Source of the DNA: a virus
Strand: one strand, 5' to 3'
DNA length: 64,000 bases
IMG/VR virus record: IMGVR_UViG_3300022752_000055
Location: 1-64,000 of that record
Within the stretch, counting starts at the first letter, position 1. Each line of letters opens with the position of its first letter. The notes beneath the pieces are model-generated. The model was not told the origin of the DNA and did no database searches. It saw only the letters and a program-made list of their open reading frames with translations. Positions 8,360-15,938 of the stretch are shown here, piece by piece. The translations under genes were made by a program, and so were the position numbers.

Positions 8360-9823
8360 ATGAAAATTTCTGAATTTTTCCTATCTGAGGGTAGAAAAGA
8401 AGACATATTAAAAAAATATATGGAGGATTTTGATATCCAAGTTTTAGATAGAGTATTAAATGACCCCTTTACAAAATCAAGTAATTACAAATACGCCGAT
8501 TGGATACTAAAGAAATTAGAATTCAACTCACTTCCGTTGGCGATGGAAGTATTGGAATTGGTTAAACAATTTGACCGAGTTGGTAAAAACTTGGAAATTA
8601 AAGATATTAACCAATATCCTGATGTCGTAGAATTGAGAGCGGCGATAGAAGATTATAGTTCAAAGTCTCAAGAAAAAAAGGTTGACTCTGAAGCAAAAAA
8701 AATATATGAAGATGGTAGAATTCTTATTGTAAAACCATTGTCTCATAAGGCGTCTTGCAAATATGGTGCGGGAACCAAATGGTGTACGACACAATCTTCA
8801 CCAGGATATTACGAAAAATATACCACGGGTAACCAAGGACTTTATTATATCATAATGAAAGATTTTGATATAAAAAATAAGTTTTATAAAATTGCATTAC
8901 ATAAAGGAAATTATAATGTGGATACTTGGTATGATGCAGAAGATACTGTAATGCCACCAAGAGAAGTTGAGATATTAAAAGTGTTATTGGGTAAAAAAGC
9001 CTCTAATTTAATTGAAAATGATTTTAAAGAGAATAAAAATCAAGAATTAAAAGAATTTTTTAATATAAAGAATAATAATAGGATAGAGGTAATTAATAAT
9101 CTTTTTAATTCAAAAAAACCATTAACTTTTGAATTTAGAAACCCTCAAATAATTAGTGACAGTGAGGGATTGGCGGAAATGGATTTAATTGTTTATTTAG
9201 GTCAGGTAAATAATGATGATAGAATAGAACAAGGGATTTTGATGATTGAGTATAAAAAACAAGCAGATAACTCATATTTTTTTGACATTAGTTATGAACC
9301 GAGTGAAGGATTCACTCCTCCTGTTGAACTTAATAGTTTGTTTCATATGGGTATTAGTTTAACATTAATACTATCGGATACCTCTTCCAGAGGATTCAAA
9401 TACTTTTGTGATTTATTAAGTTCTCAAATTTGGAGAAGACTTTATAGAGATAAAAACCTAGAAAAATTTGTTTTGGGTGATAAAAAAGGTTGGAAACCAA
9501 ATAGAAGTAGTTATGGTTTTACATTTGAAAGAAAGGGTGGTTTAATTAATAAATTAGTTGATTATTTAGACAGCGGAAAAGAAGGAAGTGCAATGGATTT
9601 CTTGGAAGACTCCAAAATTGTTAGAATTATGACAAATCCTGATGGAACAAAAAAATATATTGGAAAAAATGGATATATTGAACCAAAAGGATATTTTAGT
9701 TCATTTTTTACATCTGCAAGAAACGCCGGAATATTAAGTTCTGAGAGAAAAAATAAAAAAAATATCTTAACAAAAGGCCCTAACTTTGATGATTTCAAAA
9801 AAGGAAATTTAGTCGCGATTTAA
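8360..9823 (+). CDS. 487-aa protein with TKWCTT motif
   Basis: N-terminus MKISEFFLSEGRKED contains the cleavage-like LSE|G. At about residues 130-145 the segment SHKASCKYGAGTKWCTT closely matches SFDASSRYGSSTKWCTT in the otherwise different 24296-25372 protein, followed in both by a YF.K(Y) segment and a hydrophobic strand. This motif recurs in phage proteins of unknown function as far as I recall. Followed 1 nt later by the next gene, so the two are co-transcribed. Confidence 0.85.
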   Translation: MKISEFFLSEGRKEDILKKYMEDFDIQVLDRVLNDPFTKSSNYKYADWILKKLEFNSLPLAMEVLELVKQFDRVGKNLEIKDINQYPDVVELRAAIEDYSSKSQEKKVDSEAKKIYEDGRILIVKPLSHKASCKYGAGTKWCTTQSSPGYYEKYTTGNQGLYYIIMKDFDIKNKFYKIALHKGNYNVDTWYDAEDTVMPPREVEILKVLLGKKASNLIENDFKENKNQELKEFFNIKNNNRIEVINNLFNSKKPLTFEFRNPQIISDSEGLAEMDLIVYLGQVNNDDRIEQGILMIEYKKQADNSYFFDISYEPSEGFTPPVELNSLFHMGISLTLILSDTSSRGFKYFCDLLSSQIWRRLYRDKNLEKFVLGDKKGWKPNRSSYGFTFERKGGLINKLVDYLDSGKEGSAMDFLEDSKIVRIMTNPDGTKKYIGKNGYIEPKGYFSSFFTSARNAGILSSERKNKKNILTKGPNFDDFKKGNLVAI

Positions 9824-9824
9824 T

Positions 9825-10169
9825 ATGAAATATAAATTATCAAACGAAAAATTTAGACAATTAGTTTTCAAGTTACTTAATAATGAATTGGAACAGGGTA
9901 GATTTGGTGCTTGGGTAGGTTCTTATGGGTATAGTAATTTACGAGTGAATGATGAATATGACGGACTTATGGTTCTTGTTGATGATGAAGATATAAGAAT
10001 ATATCCTGCGTTATATCAAAATATAATGGAAGCTCTTGGAATGAATATCTATCAAATAGAGGAGTTTTTACATATGTGGGCGACAACTGAATTACCCAAA
10101 AAAATGCCTTTGGGTAAAAAATACTTTTTAAGTGATAAATTTGTGGATATTATGACTTACCTCCCCTAG
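9825..10169 (+). CDS. hypothetical protein, 114 aa
   Basis: Begins MKYKLSNEKFRQLVFKLLNNEL, a loose relative of the MKYIITEEQ class-B N-termini. The body (FGAWVGSYGYSNLRVNDEYD, YPALYQNIMEAL) is not recognised. Ends with TAG, overlapping convergently with the next gene by 20 nt. Confidence 0.75.
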   Translation: MKYKLSNEKFRQLVFKLLNNELEQGRFGAWVGSYGYSNLRVNDEYDGLMVLVDDEDIRIYPALYQNIMEALGMNIYQIEEFLHMWATTELPKKMPLGKKYFLSDKFVDIMTYLP

Positions 10170-10380
10170 AAAGCTTGCGAAAATAGATATATAATCCAAA
10201 AAATACCCCCGCAATACAATACAAAACGAAGTTGGCTTTCCATAAACTTCCGGTCCATAATATTAGAGAATACTGAACGGCATCGAACCCAAAAGGATTG
10301 AAAAAAAGTGCCAACATTAAAAAGATTTGAGAGAGATTGTCTTGAAACGTTGCTCTCCATGTTTTTCTGTTTATCTCCAT
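10150..10380 (-). CDS. small membrane protein, 76 aa
   Basis: Two hydrophobic segments (LSQIFLMLALFFNPFGFDAV and ANFVLYCIAGVFFGLYIYF) with a basic C-terminus RKLSRGGKS. Resembles small transporter-assisting or host-like membrane proteins; function unknown. A second frame in the same place (10166-10387) has lower coding character. Confidence 0.6.
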   Translation of the reverse strand: MEINRKTWRATFQDNLSQIFLMLALFFNPFGFDAVQYSLILWTGSLWKANFVLYCIAGVFFGLYIYFRKLSRGGKS

Positions 10381-10442
10381 CCGTCATATATTGGGATTTA
10401 AAATTTATGTTACAATAACTTTTATAATACTTATAAATATCC

Positions 10443-10450
10443 TATCTTTG
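10443..10450 (+). promoter_or_regulatory. TAnnTTTG -7 box of the HAD gene
   Basis: TATCTTTG 4 nt before the ATG at 10455. Confidence 0.6.
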
Positions 10451-10454
10451 TTTT

Positions 10455-10961
10455 ATGAAAACAATTTTCCTTGATATTGATGGTGTATTGGCAACCTACA
10501 AGCAATATGTAATGAATAAAAAAAAATTTCAGGACAAAAACCCTATTGCGAAAGAATTAAATATAGCATATCCGTTTGACCCCAAGTGTGTTAAGATATT
10601 TAATGAAATATTGGATGAGACCGGTGCGAATATTGTATTGAGTTCAGATTGGAAAGAACTTTTTAATTTAAAAGAGTTGGATAAGATTTTTAAATTCAAC
10701 GGAGTTAATAAATCACCAATTGATGTTACAATAAGTGAACTTGCATCATTCGGTAATCAAACTATGAATAGGGCGTTTCAAATAGGGGAATACGTAACGA
10801 GAAACAATATCACAAATTATGTTGTTATTGATGATTTGAATGTTGGTAAGTATATGGTGATAACGAATGAGGAGAATAAGTTTGTTTTAACCAATGATTT
10901 TGAGGGGATTAAACAATTAAGTATAAAAAATAAAATTATAAACATTTTAAATAATGATTGA
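10455..10961 (+). CDS. HAD-superfamily hydrolase
   Basis: 168 aa. Motif I FLDIDGVLA (catalytic DxD at residues 6 and 8), motif II VLSSDWKEL (S/T), motif IV YVVIDDLNVG. Same architecture as phage HAD-domain proteins of the 5' nucleotidase/phosphatase type; substrate not predictable. Host-type promoter. Overlaps the next gene by 8 nt. Confidence 0.88.
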   Translation: MKTIFLDIDGVLATYKQYVMNKKKFQDKNPIAKELNIAYPFDPKCVKIFNEILDETGANIVLSSDWKELFNLKELDKIFKFNGVNKSPIDVTISELASFGNQTMNRAFQIGEYVTRNNITNYVVIDDLNVGKYMVITNEENKFVLTNDFEGIKQLSIKNKIINILNND

Positions 10962-11139
10962 TTTAAGAAAAATTTTGGAAGAAGAAGGTGTTATGAGAAA
11001 ATACGAAGGCGTTGCACCGGAAGGATTTGTTTTGGTTCACGAAAAAACATTGGAAGAATTAAAGATTTTTGATGTTTGGAAAGAATGGAAAAATGATGCG
11101 ATAACCATTAAAGAGATGAATAACAAAAATTTTGAATGA
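10954..11139 (+). CDS. small tagged-like protein, 61 aa
   Basis: Begins MIDLRKILEEEG, which matches the IRKxLxEE core of class-C tags; cleavage after LEE is conceivable. The remaining residues (FVLVHEKTLEELKIFDVW) are not recognised. Translationally coupled to the HAD gene. Confidence 0.65.
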   Translation: MIDLRKILEEEGVMRKYEGVAPEGFVLVHEKTLEELKIFDVWKEWKNDAITIKEMNNKNFE

Positions 11140-11145
11140 TTTTGG

Positions 11146-11153
11146 ATATTTAT
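11146..11153 (+). promoter_or_regulatory. ATATTTAT motif
   Basis: 5 nt before the ATG at 11159; lies just after the stop of the preceding gene and supports that start. Confidence 0.45.
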
Positions 11154-11158
11154 TAATT

Positions 11159-12529
11159 ATGGATAAAACAAGAAAATTAGTAGAAATTATTGAAAACCGA
11201 AATAAGTTAAAACAAATTAATGAAGGTCCTAGTATGGTTAAACTAAGTAACACTAGTTACCCAAATGTTAAATTTGATAACGACGGAACTAAAAATGATT
11301 ATGTTAACGATGCATTATTAAACGACATAAATAGGGCTGCCCAGGCGGCAGGAATTGTTGCAACAATAACAACCGCAAAAACAGGTCACAACTCTCTTAC
11401 AATTAATGGTCGTCCAAGCAGACATATGACAGGAATGGGTGTTGATGTTGCAATTTTAGATGGGATAGGGTCTGGCGGAGCGACTAATTCACGTAATGGT
11501 ATTGCTAGTTTTAGAGAAAAAGGTAATAACTTAAAAAATGCGTTAGTTTCTATGGGTTATGTGTGGAATGTGGAATCAGGGAACGATAAGGCGGTTCTTT
11601 GGCAAACAGACACCGGAGGAAATCATTACAATCACTTACACATATCTAATAAATCGGGTGAGTCTGAAACTAACCCGAGTAATCAAGAACAAAAACCGGG
11701 AGAAGAACAAAAATCGGGAGAAGAAAAAAAAACAGGTGAAAATTCGTCATCATCTAATTTATCTTCAGTTGCTTCTGACTTAACTAAAAAAGTAAGCGGA
11801 GGTAGAGGGGGTATGCGTTATTCTGATTCAGACACTCTTTTGGCTGACCTTGCAGCAAGTTTTTTAAATATGAAAGAATCTAGAGAATATAGTAATTTTG
11901 GTAAAAATGCTTCCATAGGGGAAAATAAAATTGTATTGCCTTCATCAGATAACACAACAATAGACGCACCAATCTCCGGTAAAATAGTAAAAACAAATCA
12001 ACTAGGGTGTAGAAATGAATTATCAATACTACATGAAGTTAATGGAGAGGAATACTATTTAACGTATTGTGATATAACTAATCCATCAGTTAGTATTGGT
12101 GATAATGTTAGAAGAGGAACAAGATTAGGTTCAATATCAAATGACATCTCAATTTACGTTTTTAATTTATTAGGTCAAAAGTTAGATTTTTTATCGGTTG
12201 GGAAAGAGGAGAAAAAAAATAAAAGAAATAAAGAAGAGAAAAATAAAGAAGTCAAAAAAAAGAAATATAGTAAAGACGATAGTTATACCTATTATGGTTC
12301 AAGTAACAAAAGAAGATACTCTGACCCAGACGATTTTGTTGTTGACGCATTAAAGTTGCCGTTTAAAGTTTTAAGTAGTTTAACTAAGGGAGGGTTAAAG
12401 TCCGTAACAAGCAAAAAAGTTGACGATGAAGAAACAGGTAAACCATTTGAACTTCCGGGTGGATTAAAATCCGTAACAAGTAAAAAAGTTGATGAGGAAA
12501 TTGAAAGAATTAAAAGATTATTAAAATAA
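11159..12529 (+). CDS. two-domain peptidase-like protein (M15-like + M23-like)
   Basis: 456 aa from the ATG at 11159; the longer open frame would add nine residues that precede the promoter motif. The N-terminus KLVEIIENRNKLKQINEGPS carries INE|G. Residues about 60-170 resemble an M15 D-Ala-D-Ala carboxypeptidase: SRHMTGMGVDVAI (H and D ligands) and NHYNHLHIS (HxH). After a Glu/Lys linker, about 240-340 resembles an M23/LytM beta domain (IDAPISGKIV, GDNVRRGTRLGSI), but I see no intact HxGxD, so this half may be inactive. The tail carries a duplicated GGLKSVTSKKVD segment. Likely virion peptidoglycan-processing protein. Confidence 0.85.
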   Translation: MDKTRKLVEIIENRNKLKQINEGPSMVKLSNTSYPNVKFDNDGTKNDYVNDALLNDINRAAQAAGIVATITTAKTGHNSLTINGRPSRHMTGMGVDVAILDGIGSGGATNSRNGIASFREKGNNLKNALVSMGYVWNVESGNDKAVLWQTDTGGNHYNHLHISNKSGESETNPSNQEQKPGEEQKSGEEKKTGENSSSSNLSSVASDLTKKVSGGRGGMRYSDSDTLLADLAASFLNMKESREYSNFGKNASIGENKIVLPSSDNTTIDAPISGKIVKTNQLGCRNELSILHEVNGEEYYLTYCDITNPSVSIGDNVRRGTRLGSISNDISIYVFNLLGQKLDFLSVGKEEKKNKRNKEEKNKEVKKKKYSKDDSYTYYGSSNKRRYSDPDDFVVDALKLPFKVLSSLTKGGLKSVTSKKVDDEETGKPFELPGGLKSVTSKKVDEEIERIKRLLK

Positions 12530-12530
12530 A

Positions 12531-12556
12531 AAAACCCACCAAAAGGTGGGTTTAAA
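12531..12556. terminator. bidirectional terminator
   Basis: Stem AACCCACC/GGTGGGTT with loop AAAA, A-rich on the left and TTTAAAGTTT on the right; serves the convergent 11159-12529 and 12580-12756 genes. Confidence 0.7.
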
Positions 12557-12579
12557 GTTTTCAACCTATTTTAAGTAAA

Positions 12580-12756
12580 TTATTTTGTTGTATCTACTGC
12601 GGTCTTAGTTGAATCACAACAAACTTTAGTTGAATCACAAGATACACTTGTAGAATCACAAACTTTTGTTGAATCAGTTGTTGTTGGTGTTGTTTTAGTT
12701 TCTCCACCACACGATGTCAATGCTACGATTGAAAGGATTGTTACGATTTTTTTCAT
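12580..12756 (-). CDS. small lipoprotein, 58 aa
   Basis: MKKIVTILSIVALTSCGG is a signal peptide with lipobox LTSC. The mature part is low complexity with four CDST(K/S) repeats (DSTKVCDSTSVSCDSTKVC), Thr/Ser/Cys-rich. Bacteroidota-style lipoprotein; a role as a superinfection or surface-modifying lipoprotein is speculation. Confidence 0.7.
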   Translation of the reverse strand: MKKIVTILSIVALTSCGGETKTTPTTTDSTKVCDSTSVSCDSTKVCCDSTKTAVDTTK

Positions 12757-12784
12757 TTTAATTTTTAATTTTTAATTTTTAATT
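12757..12784. repeat. short tandem repeat TTTTAAT
   Basis: Four near-perfect copies of a 7-bp ATTTTTA/TTTTAAT unit immediately upstream of the lipoprotein start; acts as an AT-rich leader and could vary in copy number. Confidence 0.7.
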
Positions 12785-12843
12785 AGTTTCATTTATAAAT
12801 ATATCAAACATTGGTTGAATTGTCAATTTTTATTTATTTTTTA

Positions 12844-13188
12844 TTAAAATAATATTTGAACGACAATAATAAGAAGTGCCAACAATAATGACAATATTGT
12901 TTTTAATGTAAAAGGTTCCTTAAATAAGGAATAACTCATAACTGAGAAAACAATCATCCCCAACGCAAATCCAATAATCCTACTAGGCCAAATTTCACCA
13001 TTAAATGCCTTTATAAAATATTTAACAGATTCCATAAAAAGCCAACTTATTGGAATACTAAGAAGTAATAATAAAATCTTATACTTATCATACCAACCGT
13101 ATTTATGACTAACTTGTAGTTGAAAAAAAGTTAAAATTTGTGCTACCAATCCATATAAAATGGCGTTAACTATATTTGAAAAGTTCAT
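12844..13188 (-). CDS. small integral membrane protein, 114 aa, four TM helices
   Basis: Four hydrophobic segments spaced as in small multidrug-resistance/EamA-half proteins (VNAILYGLVAQILTFF, ILLLLLSIPISWLFM, IIGFALGMIVFSVMSY, ILSLLLALLIIVVQILF). Looks like a host-type gene acquired by the phage; transport function not established. Confidence 0.75.
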   Translation of the reverse strand: MNFSNIVNAILYGLVAQILTFFQLQVSHKYGWYDKYKILLLLLSIPISWLFMESVKYFIKAFNGEIWPSRIIGFALGMIVFSVMSYSLFKEPFTLKTILSLLLALLIIVVQILF

Positions 13189-13295
13189 TCTGTAAAAATA
13201 GTAATTTATATTAAGGAATCAAAGAAATATCCATTCATTAATAAATAGATAATCTATGTTTAAAAAAAAAATTTGTCTAATTAATTTTTTTTATT

Positions 13296-13303
13296 TAGTT
13301 TTG
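13296..13303 (+). promoter_or_regulatory. TAnnTTTG -7 box
   Basis: TAGTTTTG 15 nt before the ATG at 13319. Confidence 0.45.
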
Positions 13304-13318
13304 TGGAAATTAAAAGTT

Positions 13319-13639
13319 ATGAAAAATATTAAAGATTTTTACGAGAAAAATAAAACACGAATTTTTATTGCGGTTTTATTCATTGCATTAATATGTTTTG
13401 AAATTAGTTATTTTAACTTATCTGATAAAGTAAAACAAAAAGAAACAGAAATTAAATTATTAAATAAAAAATACTTACCTTGTGATAGTTTAAAAATCAG
13501 AGTAGACAGTCTTGAGAATGAATTGTTTATTTTAAACACAGAATTGACCCGACATGAAATCACAAGAGAAGAAATATTTCATAAATACCCTAAGGTAGGG
13601 GAAGAATATCAATATTTTATCACAAATTTTACAGAGTAA
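13319..13639 (+). CDS. membrane-anchored coiled-coil protein, 106 aa
   Basis: Start taken at 13319 because the promoter box lies inside the longer frame that begins at 13256. One TM helix (IFIAVLFIALICFEISYF) followed by a coiled coil with Leu heptads (LSDKVKQKETEIKLLNKK, SLENELFILNTEL). N-in topology likely. Possibly a lysis accessory (spanin-like), but no lipobox partner is adjacent. 15 nt before clpP. Confidence 0.65.
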   Translation: MKNIKDFYEKNKTRIFIAVLFIALICFEISYFNLSDKVKQKETEIKLLNKKYLPCDSLKIRVDSLENELFILNTELTRHEITREEIFHKYPKVGEEYQYFITNFTE

Positions 13640-13654
13640 ATAAAAAAAACAAAT

Positions 13655-14332
13655 ATGAATAATCAATTAGAATTTCAAAAGTATTACACCAAACATTTGG
13701 GTAAAGGTTCATTAGACCTACACTATCACAATCAAGTTATTGAATCATCTATGACACCTTATATCCTTGAGGAAAGGGAAATGAGGGTTACACAGATGGA
13801 TATCTTTTCAAGATTACTTCGTGACAGAATATTATGGGTTGCAGGAGTTGTTGATGATAGAATGTCAACAGTAGTTCAAGCTCAACTTATGTTCTTGGAT
13901 AATACAGACAAGGCGGATATTACAATGCATATTGACTCCGGTGGAGGCTCGGTCAAATCAGGTCTTTCTATGGTTGATGTTATGAATTATATTGCTTGTG
14001 ATGTAAGAACTGTCAATACAGGAATGGCGGCTTCTATGGGTTCCGTATTGCTCGGAGCGGGCACAAAAGGTAAAAGAAGTTCATTGAGATTTTCAAGAAC
14101 TATGTTACATCAATCATCAGGAGGGTTTAGTGGTAACATTCAAGATGCCGAAATTGATATGAAAGAGTGGCATAAAGTTAATAAAACCCTTTTCGAACTC
14201 CTTGGTGAGTATTGTGGAAAACCTGCGGAAAAAGTAATGAAAGATGCTCAAAGAGACTTATGGTTGGATAGTCAGGAATCTTTAGATTATGGTATTATTG
14301 ATGAAATTGTTAAAACAAAAAAAATTAAATAA
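13655..14332 (+). CDS. clpP: ClpP-family serine protease
   Basis: 225 aa. Catalytic Ser in GMAASMGSVLLGAG (about 126), His in TMLHQSSGG (about 151) and the Asp region QRDLWLDSQES (about 200); MHIDSGGGSVKSGL is the substrate-binding strand. Head regions are complete, so it should form the tetradecamer. ClpP-fold proteases serve as prohead proteases in some phages, but the phage-encoded ClpC-like partner with its IGF loop favours an AAA+ protease. It could also digest the tmRNA-tagged products made from the ssrA gene in this window. Confidence 0.9.
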   Translation: MNNQLEFQKYYTKHLGKGSLDLHYHNQVIESSMTPYILEEREMRVTQMDIFSRLLRDRILWVAGVVDDRMSTVVQAQLMFLDNTDKADITMHIDSGGGSVKSGLSMVDVMNYIACDVRTVNTGMAASMGSVLLGAGTKGKRSSLRFSRTMLHQSSGGFSGNIQDAEIDMKEWHKVNKTLFELLGEYCGKPAEKVMKDAQRDLWLDSQESLDYGIIDEIVKTKKIK

Positions 14333-14337
14333 AAAAT

Positions 14338-14372
14338 AAGGTCAGGAATCTGACCTTATTTTTTTATATTGA
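14338..14372. terminator. bidirectional terminator
   Basis: Perfect stem AAGGTCAG/CTGACCTT with GAAT loop followed by ATTTTTTT; ends clpP and overlaps the convergent GIY-YIG stop. Confidence 0.8.
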
Positions 14373-15064
14373 TTCGCAATTCTACCTGTACCTAAAAAAT
14401 CGCCCCAACTAATCCACCCTCTTTTTTTATAATATCGCTCAGGTCTATTTGGAATGTTTTTAGGTAATTTGTTTTCCTTAGCAAATTTTTTATACTCAAC
14501 ACCGGAATTAATTTTTAAATCTTTAATTGTTTTTTTTGATTCCTCATATGAGATATAAGACACTAAATTATCCCAAACTTTATTTGTCCCCAAAAAATCC
14601 CCCCAACTAATCCATCCTTTTTTTAAATAAACTTCTCTAGGGTTTGATGGTATAAAGTCAGGAATATTATTAATGTTAATATACCACTTACTTTTAGAAG
14701 TTACTTTTAAATTTTGTTTAACCCAATCTTTTACTTCGGTATAACTCATTTTGTATTTAATTCCTGAACCCCCCTCACCACCTTCTGATGTGTTTGTTAA
14801 ATTATTAAATTTAGATAGGTAGTATTTTTCTCTTTCCTGCCAAATAATTTTATCGCACTCCTCTAAAATGATAAAATCAATTTGATAATTTTCTTTTATA
14901 ATCCAATAATCTTTGTGGGTTAATTTTTTATTTTTTTTAAAATCGTATTTGGTATTATGAATATGTCTTTTTTTTCGATGTTCGGGATTATCGGATTTCC
15001 CAACGTATCTAATGATATCAGGTTTTTTTTTACTAACTAAACCATAAATAAATGTTTTTTTCAT
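14342..15064 (-). CDS. GIY-YIG homing endonuclease
   Basis: Start at 15062-15064 (MKKTFIYGLVSKK), 4 nt after an ATATTTAT motif. 240 aa: residues 1-95 are a GIY-YIG nuclease (FIYGLV.., IIRYVGKSDNPEHRKKRH, catalytic Glu in WQEREKYYLSKF). The rest is two WISWGDFLGT repeats separated by about 60 residues, the same DNA-binding repeat as in the 3080-4018 protein. A self-mobilising nuclease; its stop codon sits inside the clpP terminator. Confidence 0.88.
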   Translation of the reverse strand: MKKTFIYGLVSKKKPDIIRYVGKSDNPEHRKKRHIHNTKYDFKKNKKLTHKDYWIIKENYQIDFIILEECDKIIWQEREKYYLSKFNNLTNTSEGGEGGSGIKYKMSYTEVKDWVKQNLKVTSKSKWYININNIPDFIPSNPREVYLKKGWISWGDFLGTNKVWDNLVSYISYEESKKTIKDLKINSGVEYKKFAKENKLPKNIPNRPERYYKKRGWISWGDFLGTGRIANQYKKIRSDS

Positions 15065-15068
15065 ACCT

Positions 15069-15076
15069 ATAAATAT
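15069..15076 (-). promoter_or_regulatory. ATATTTAT motif
   Basis: 4 nt before the GIY-YIG start codon on the minus strand. Confidence 0.4.
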
Positions 15077-15133
15077 AATAAAAAACAAAAAAAATCATAG
15101 TTATTATTCAGGTGGTCTAGTTTTATTTTTAAT

Positions 15134-15168
15134 AAAAAAAAGGGTGTCTTTCGACACCCTCTTTTTAG
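15134..15168. terminator. bidirectional terminator
   Basis: Perfect 8-bp stem AGGGTGTC/GACACCCT, loop TTTC, A run left and CTTTTT right; ends the 15240-20361 minus-strand block. Confidence 0.75.
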
Positions 15169-15239
15169 ATTTGGAATACCCCCTTTTTTTTTAAAAAAGA
15201 CCCGATTTATATCCCAAAGTATTACTCCTTGAGAGTAAG

Positions 15240-15932
15240 TTAACCCATAGCCAATCCTCCTGTTAGAGAGTCTATGGTTGGAATTTTACTTCCAGCATTT
15301 TTTACAGCATCAGATATACTTTTCGCCTTTCCTCCGAACATATTAAACAATTCACATACTTTACCTGAAAGTTTTTCTTCAAGACTTGACACAACTTCGG
15401 TATCTTTAAGAGAATTTCCCATTGTGTTTCTTAAGATGTCAGATATAAATCCGCCAAATTCTTTTTTTTCTAGAAAATTCATTAATGTTGCTTCAATAAG
15501 GGATTCTGCGATTAATCTTGTTAGTGTTTTACAATCTACAAAAGCCTTTATTAAATCTCCGGGTCTTGATGTTAAGTATGATATCATAAATTTTTTAAAA
15601 AATCCATTTGATGTAAAACCTAATTTAGTTAAAATCTTATCGATGATAGGTTCTGCTAACGTCTCAACTCCACCACCAAATAATCCTTTTAACATTCCCC
15701 ACAAATTAAAGTCCTCACTAATCAATCCTTCTTCATTTATTTTACGAAGTTCAACAATCGTTTCTCCAAAAATTGAGACTTGCTTATGTCGTGGTAAAAA
15801 TTTAAAAGTTTTAGAATTATATTCACCTTCAGCAATTAACTTTAATCGTGAGACTATAATTTTCTCTTCAATCATTAAGTTATCTTTCTTTTCTTTTATT
15901 TCTAAAAGTTTTTTTCTTATTTCTTTTTTCAT
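15240..15932 (-). CDS. putative virion protein, 230 aa
   Basis: Starts with a coiled coil (IRKKLLEIKEKKDNLMIEEK), then RLKLIAE|GEY, a possible [LI]-x-E cleavage point, then Gly-rich helices (GMLKGLFGGGVETLAEPIID) and a C-terminal SLTGGLAMG. Last gene of a six-gene minus-strand run 15240-20361 with 6-30 nt gaps. Its place next to other large non-enzymatic proteins suggests a structural or scaffold role; unverified. Confidence 0.75.
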   Translation of the reverse strand: MKKEIRKKLLEIKEKKDNLMIEEKIIVSRLKLIAEGEYNSKTFKFLPRHKQVSIFGETIVELRKINEEGLISEDFNLWGMLKGLFGGGVETLAEPIIDKILTKLGFTSNGFFKKFMISYLTSRPGDLIKAFVDCKTLTRLIAESLIEATLMNFLEKKEFGGFISDILRNTMGNSLKDTEVVSSLEEKLSGKVCELFNMFGGKAKSISDAVKNAGSKIPTIDSLTGGLAMG

Positions 15933-15938
15933 ATAAAA

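Noticed and set aside
10166-10387. 73-codon frame overlapping the small membrane protein gene
   Set aside because: The alternative frame (10150-10380) has clearer TM helices and a natural basic tail; this one ends within that gene.
13655-14332. ClpP as the phage prohead protease
   Set aside because: Considered, since ClpP-fold prohead proteases exist, but full catalytic and oligomer regions plus a ClpC-like partner favour a true ClpP; not excluded without the capsid genes.
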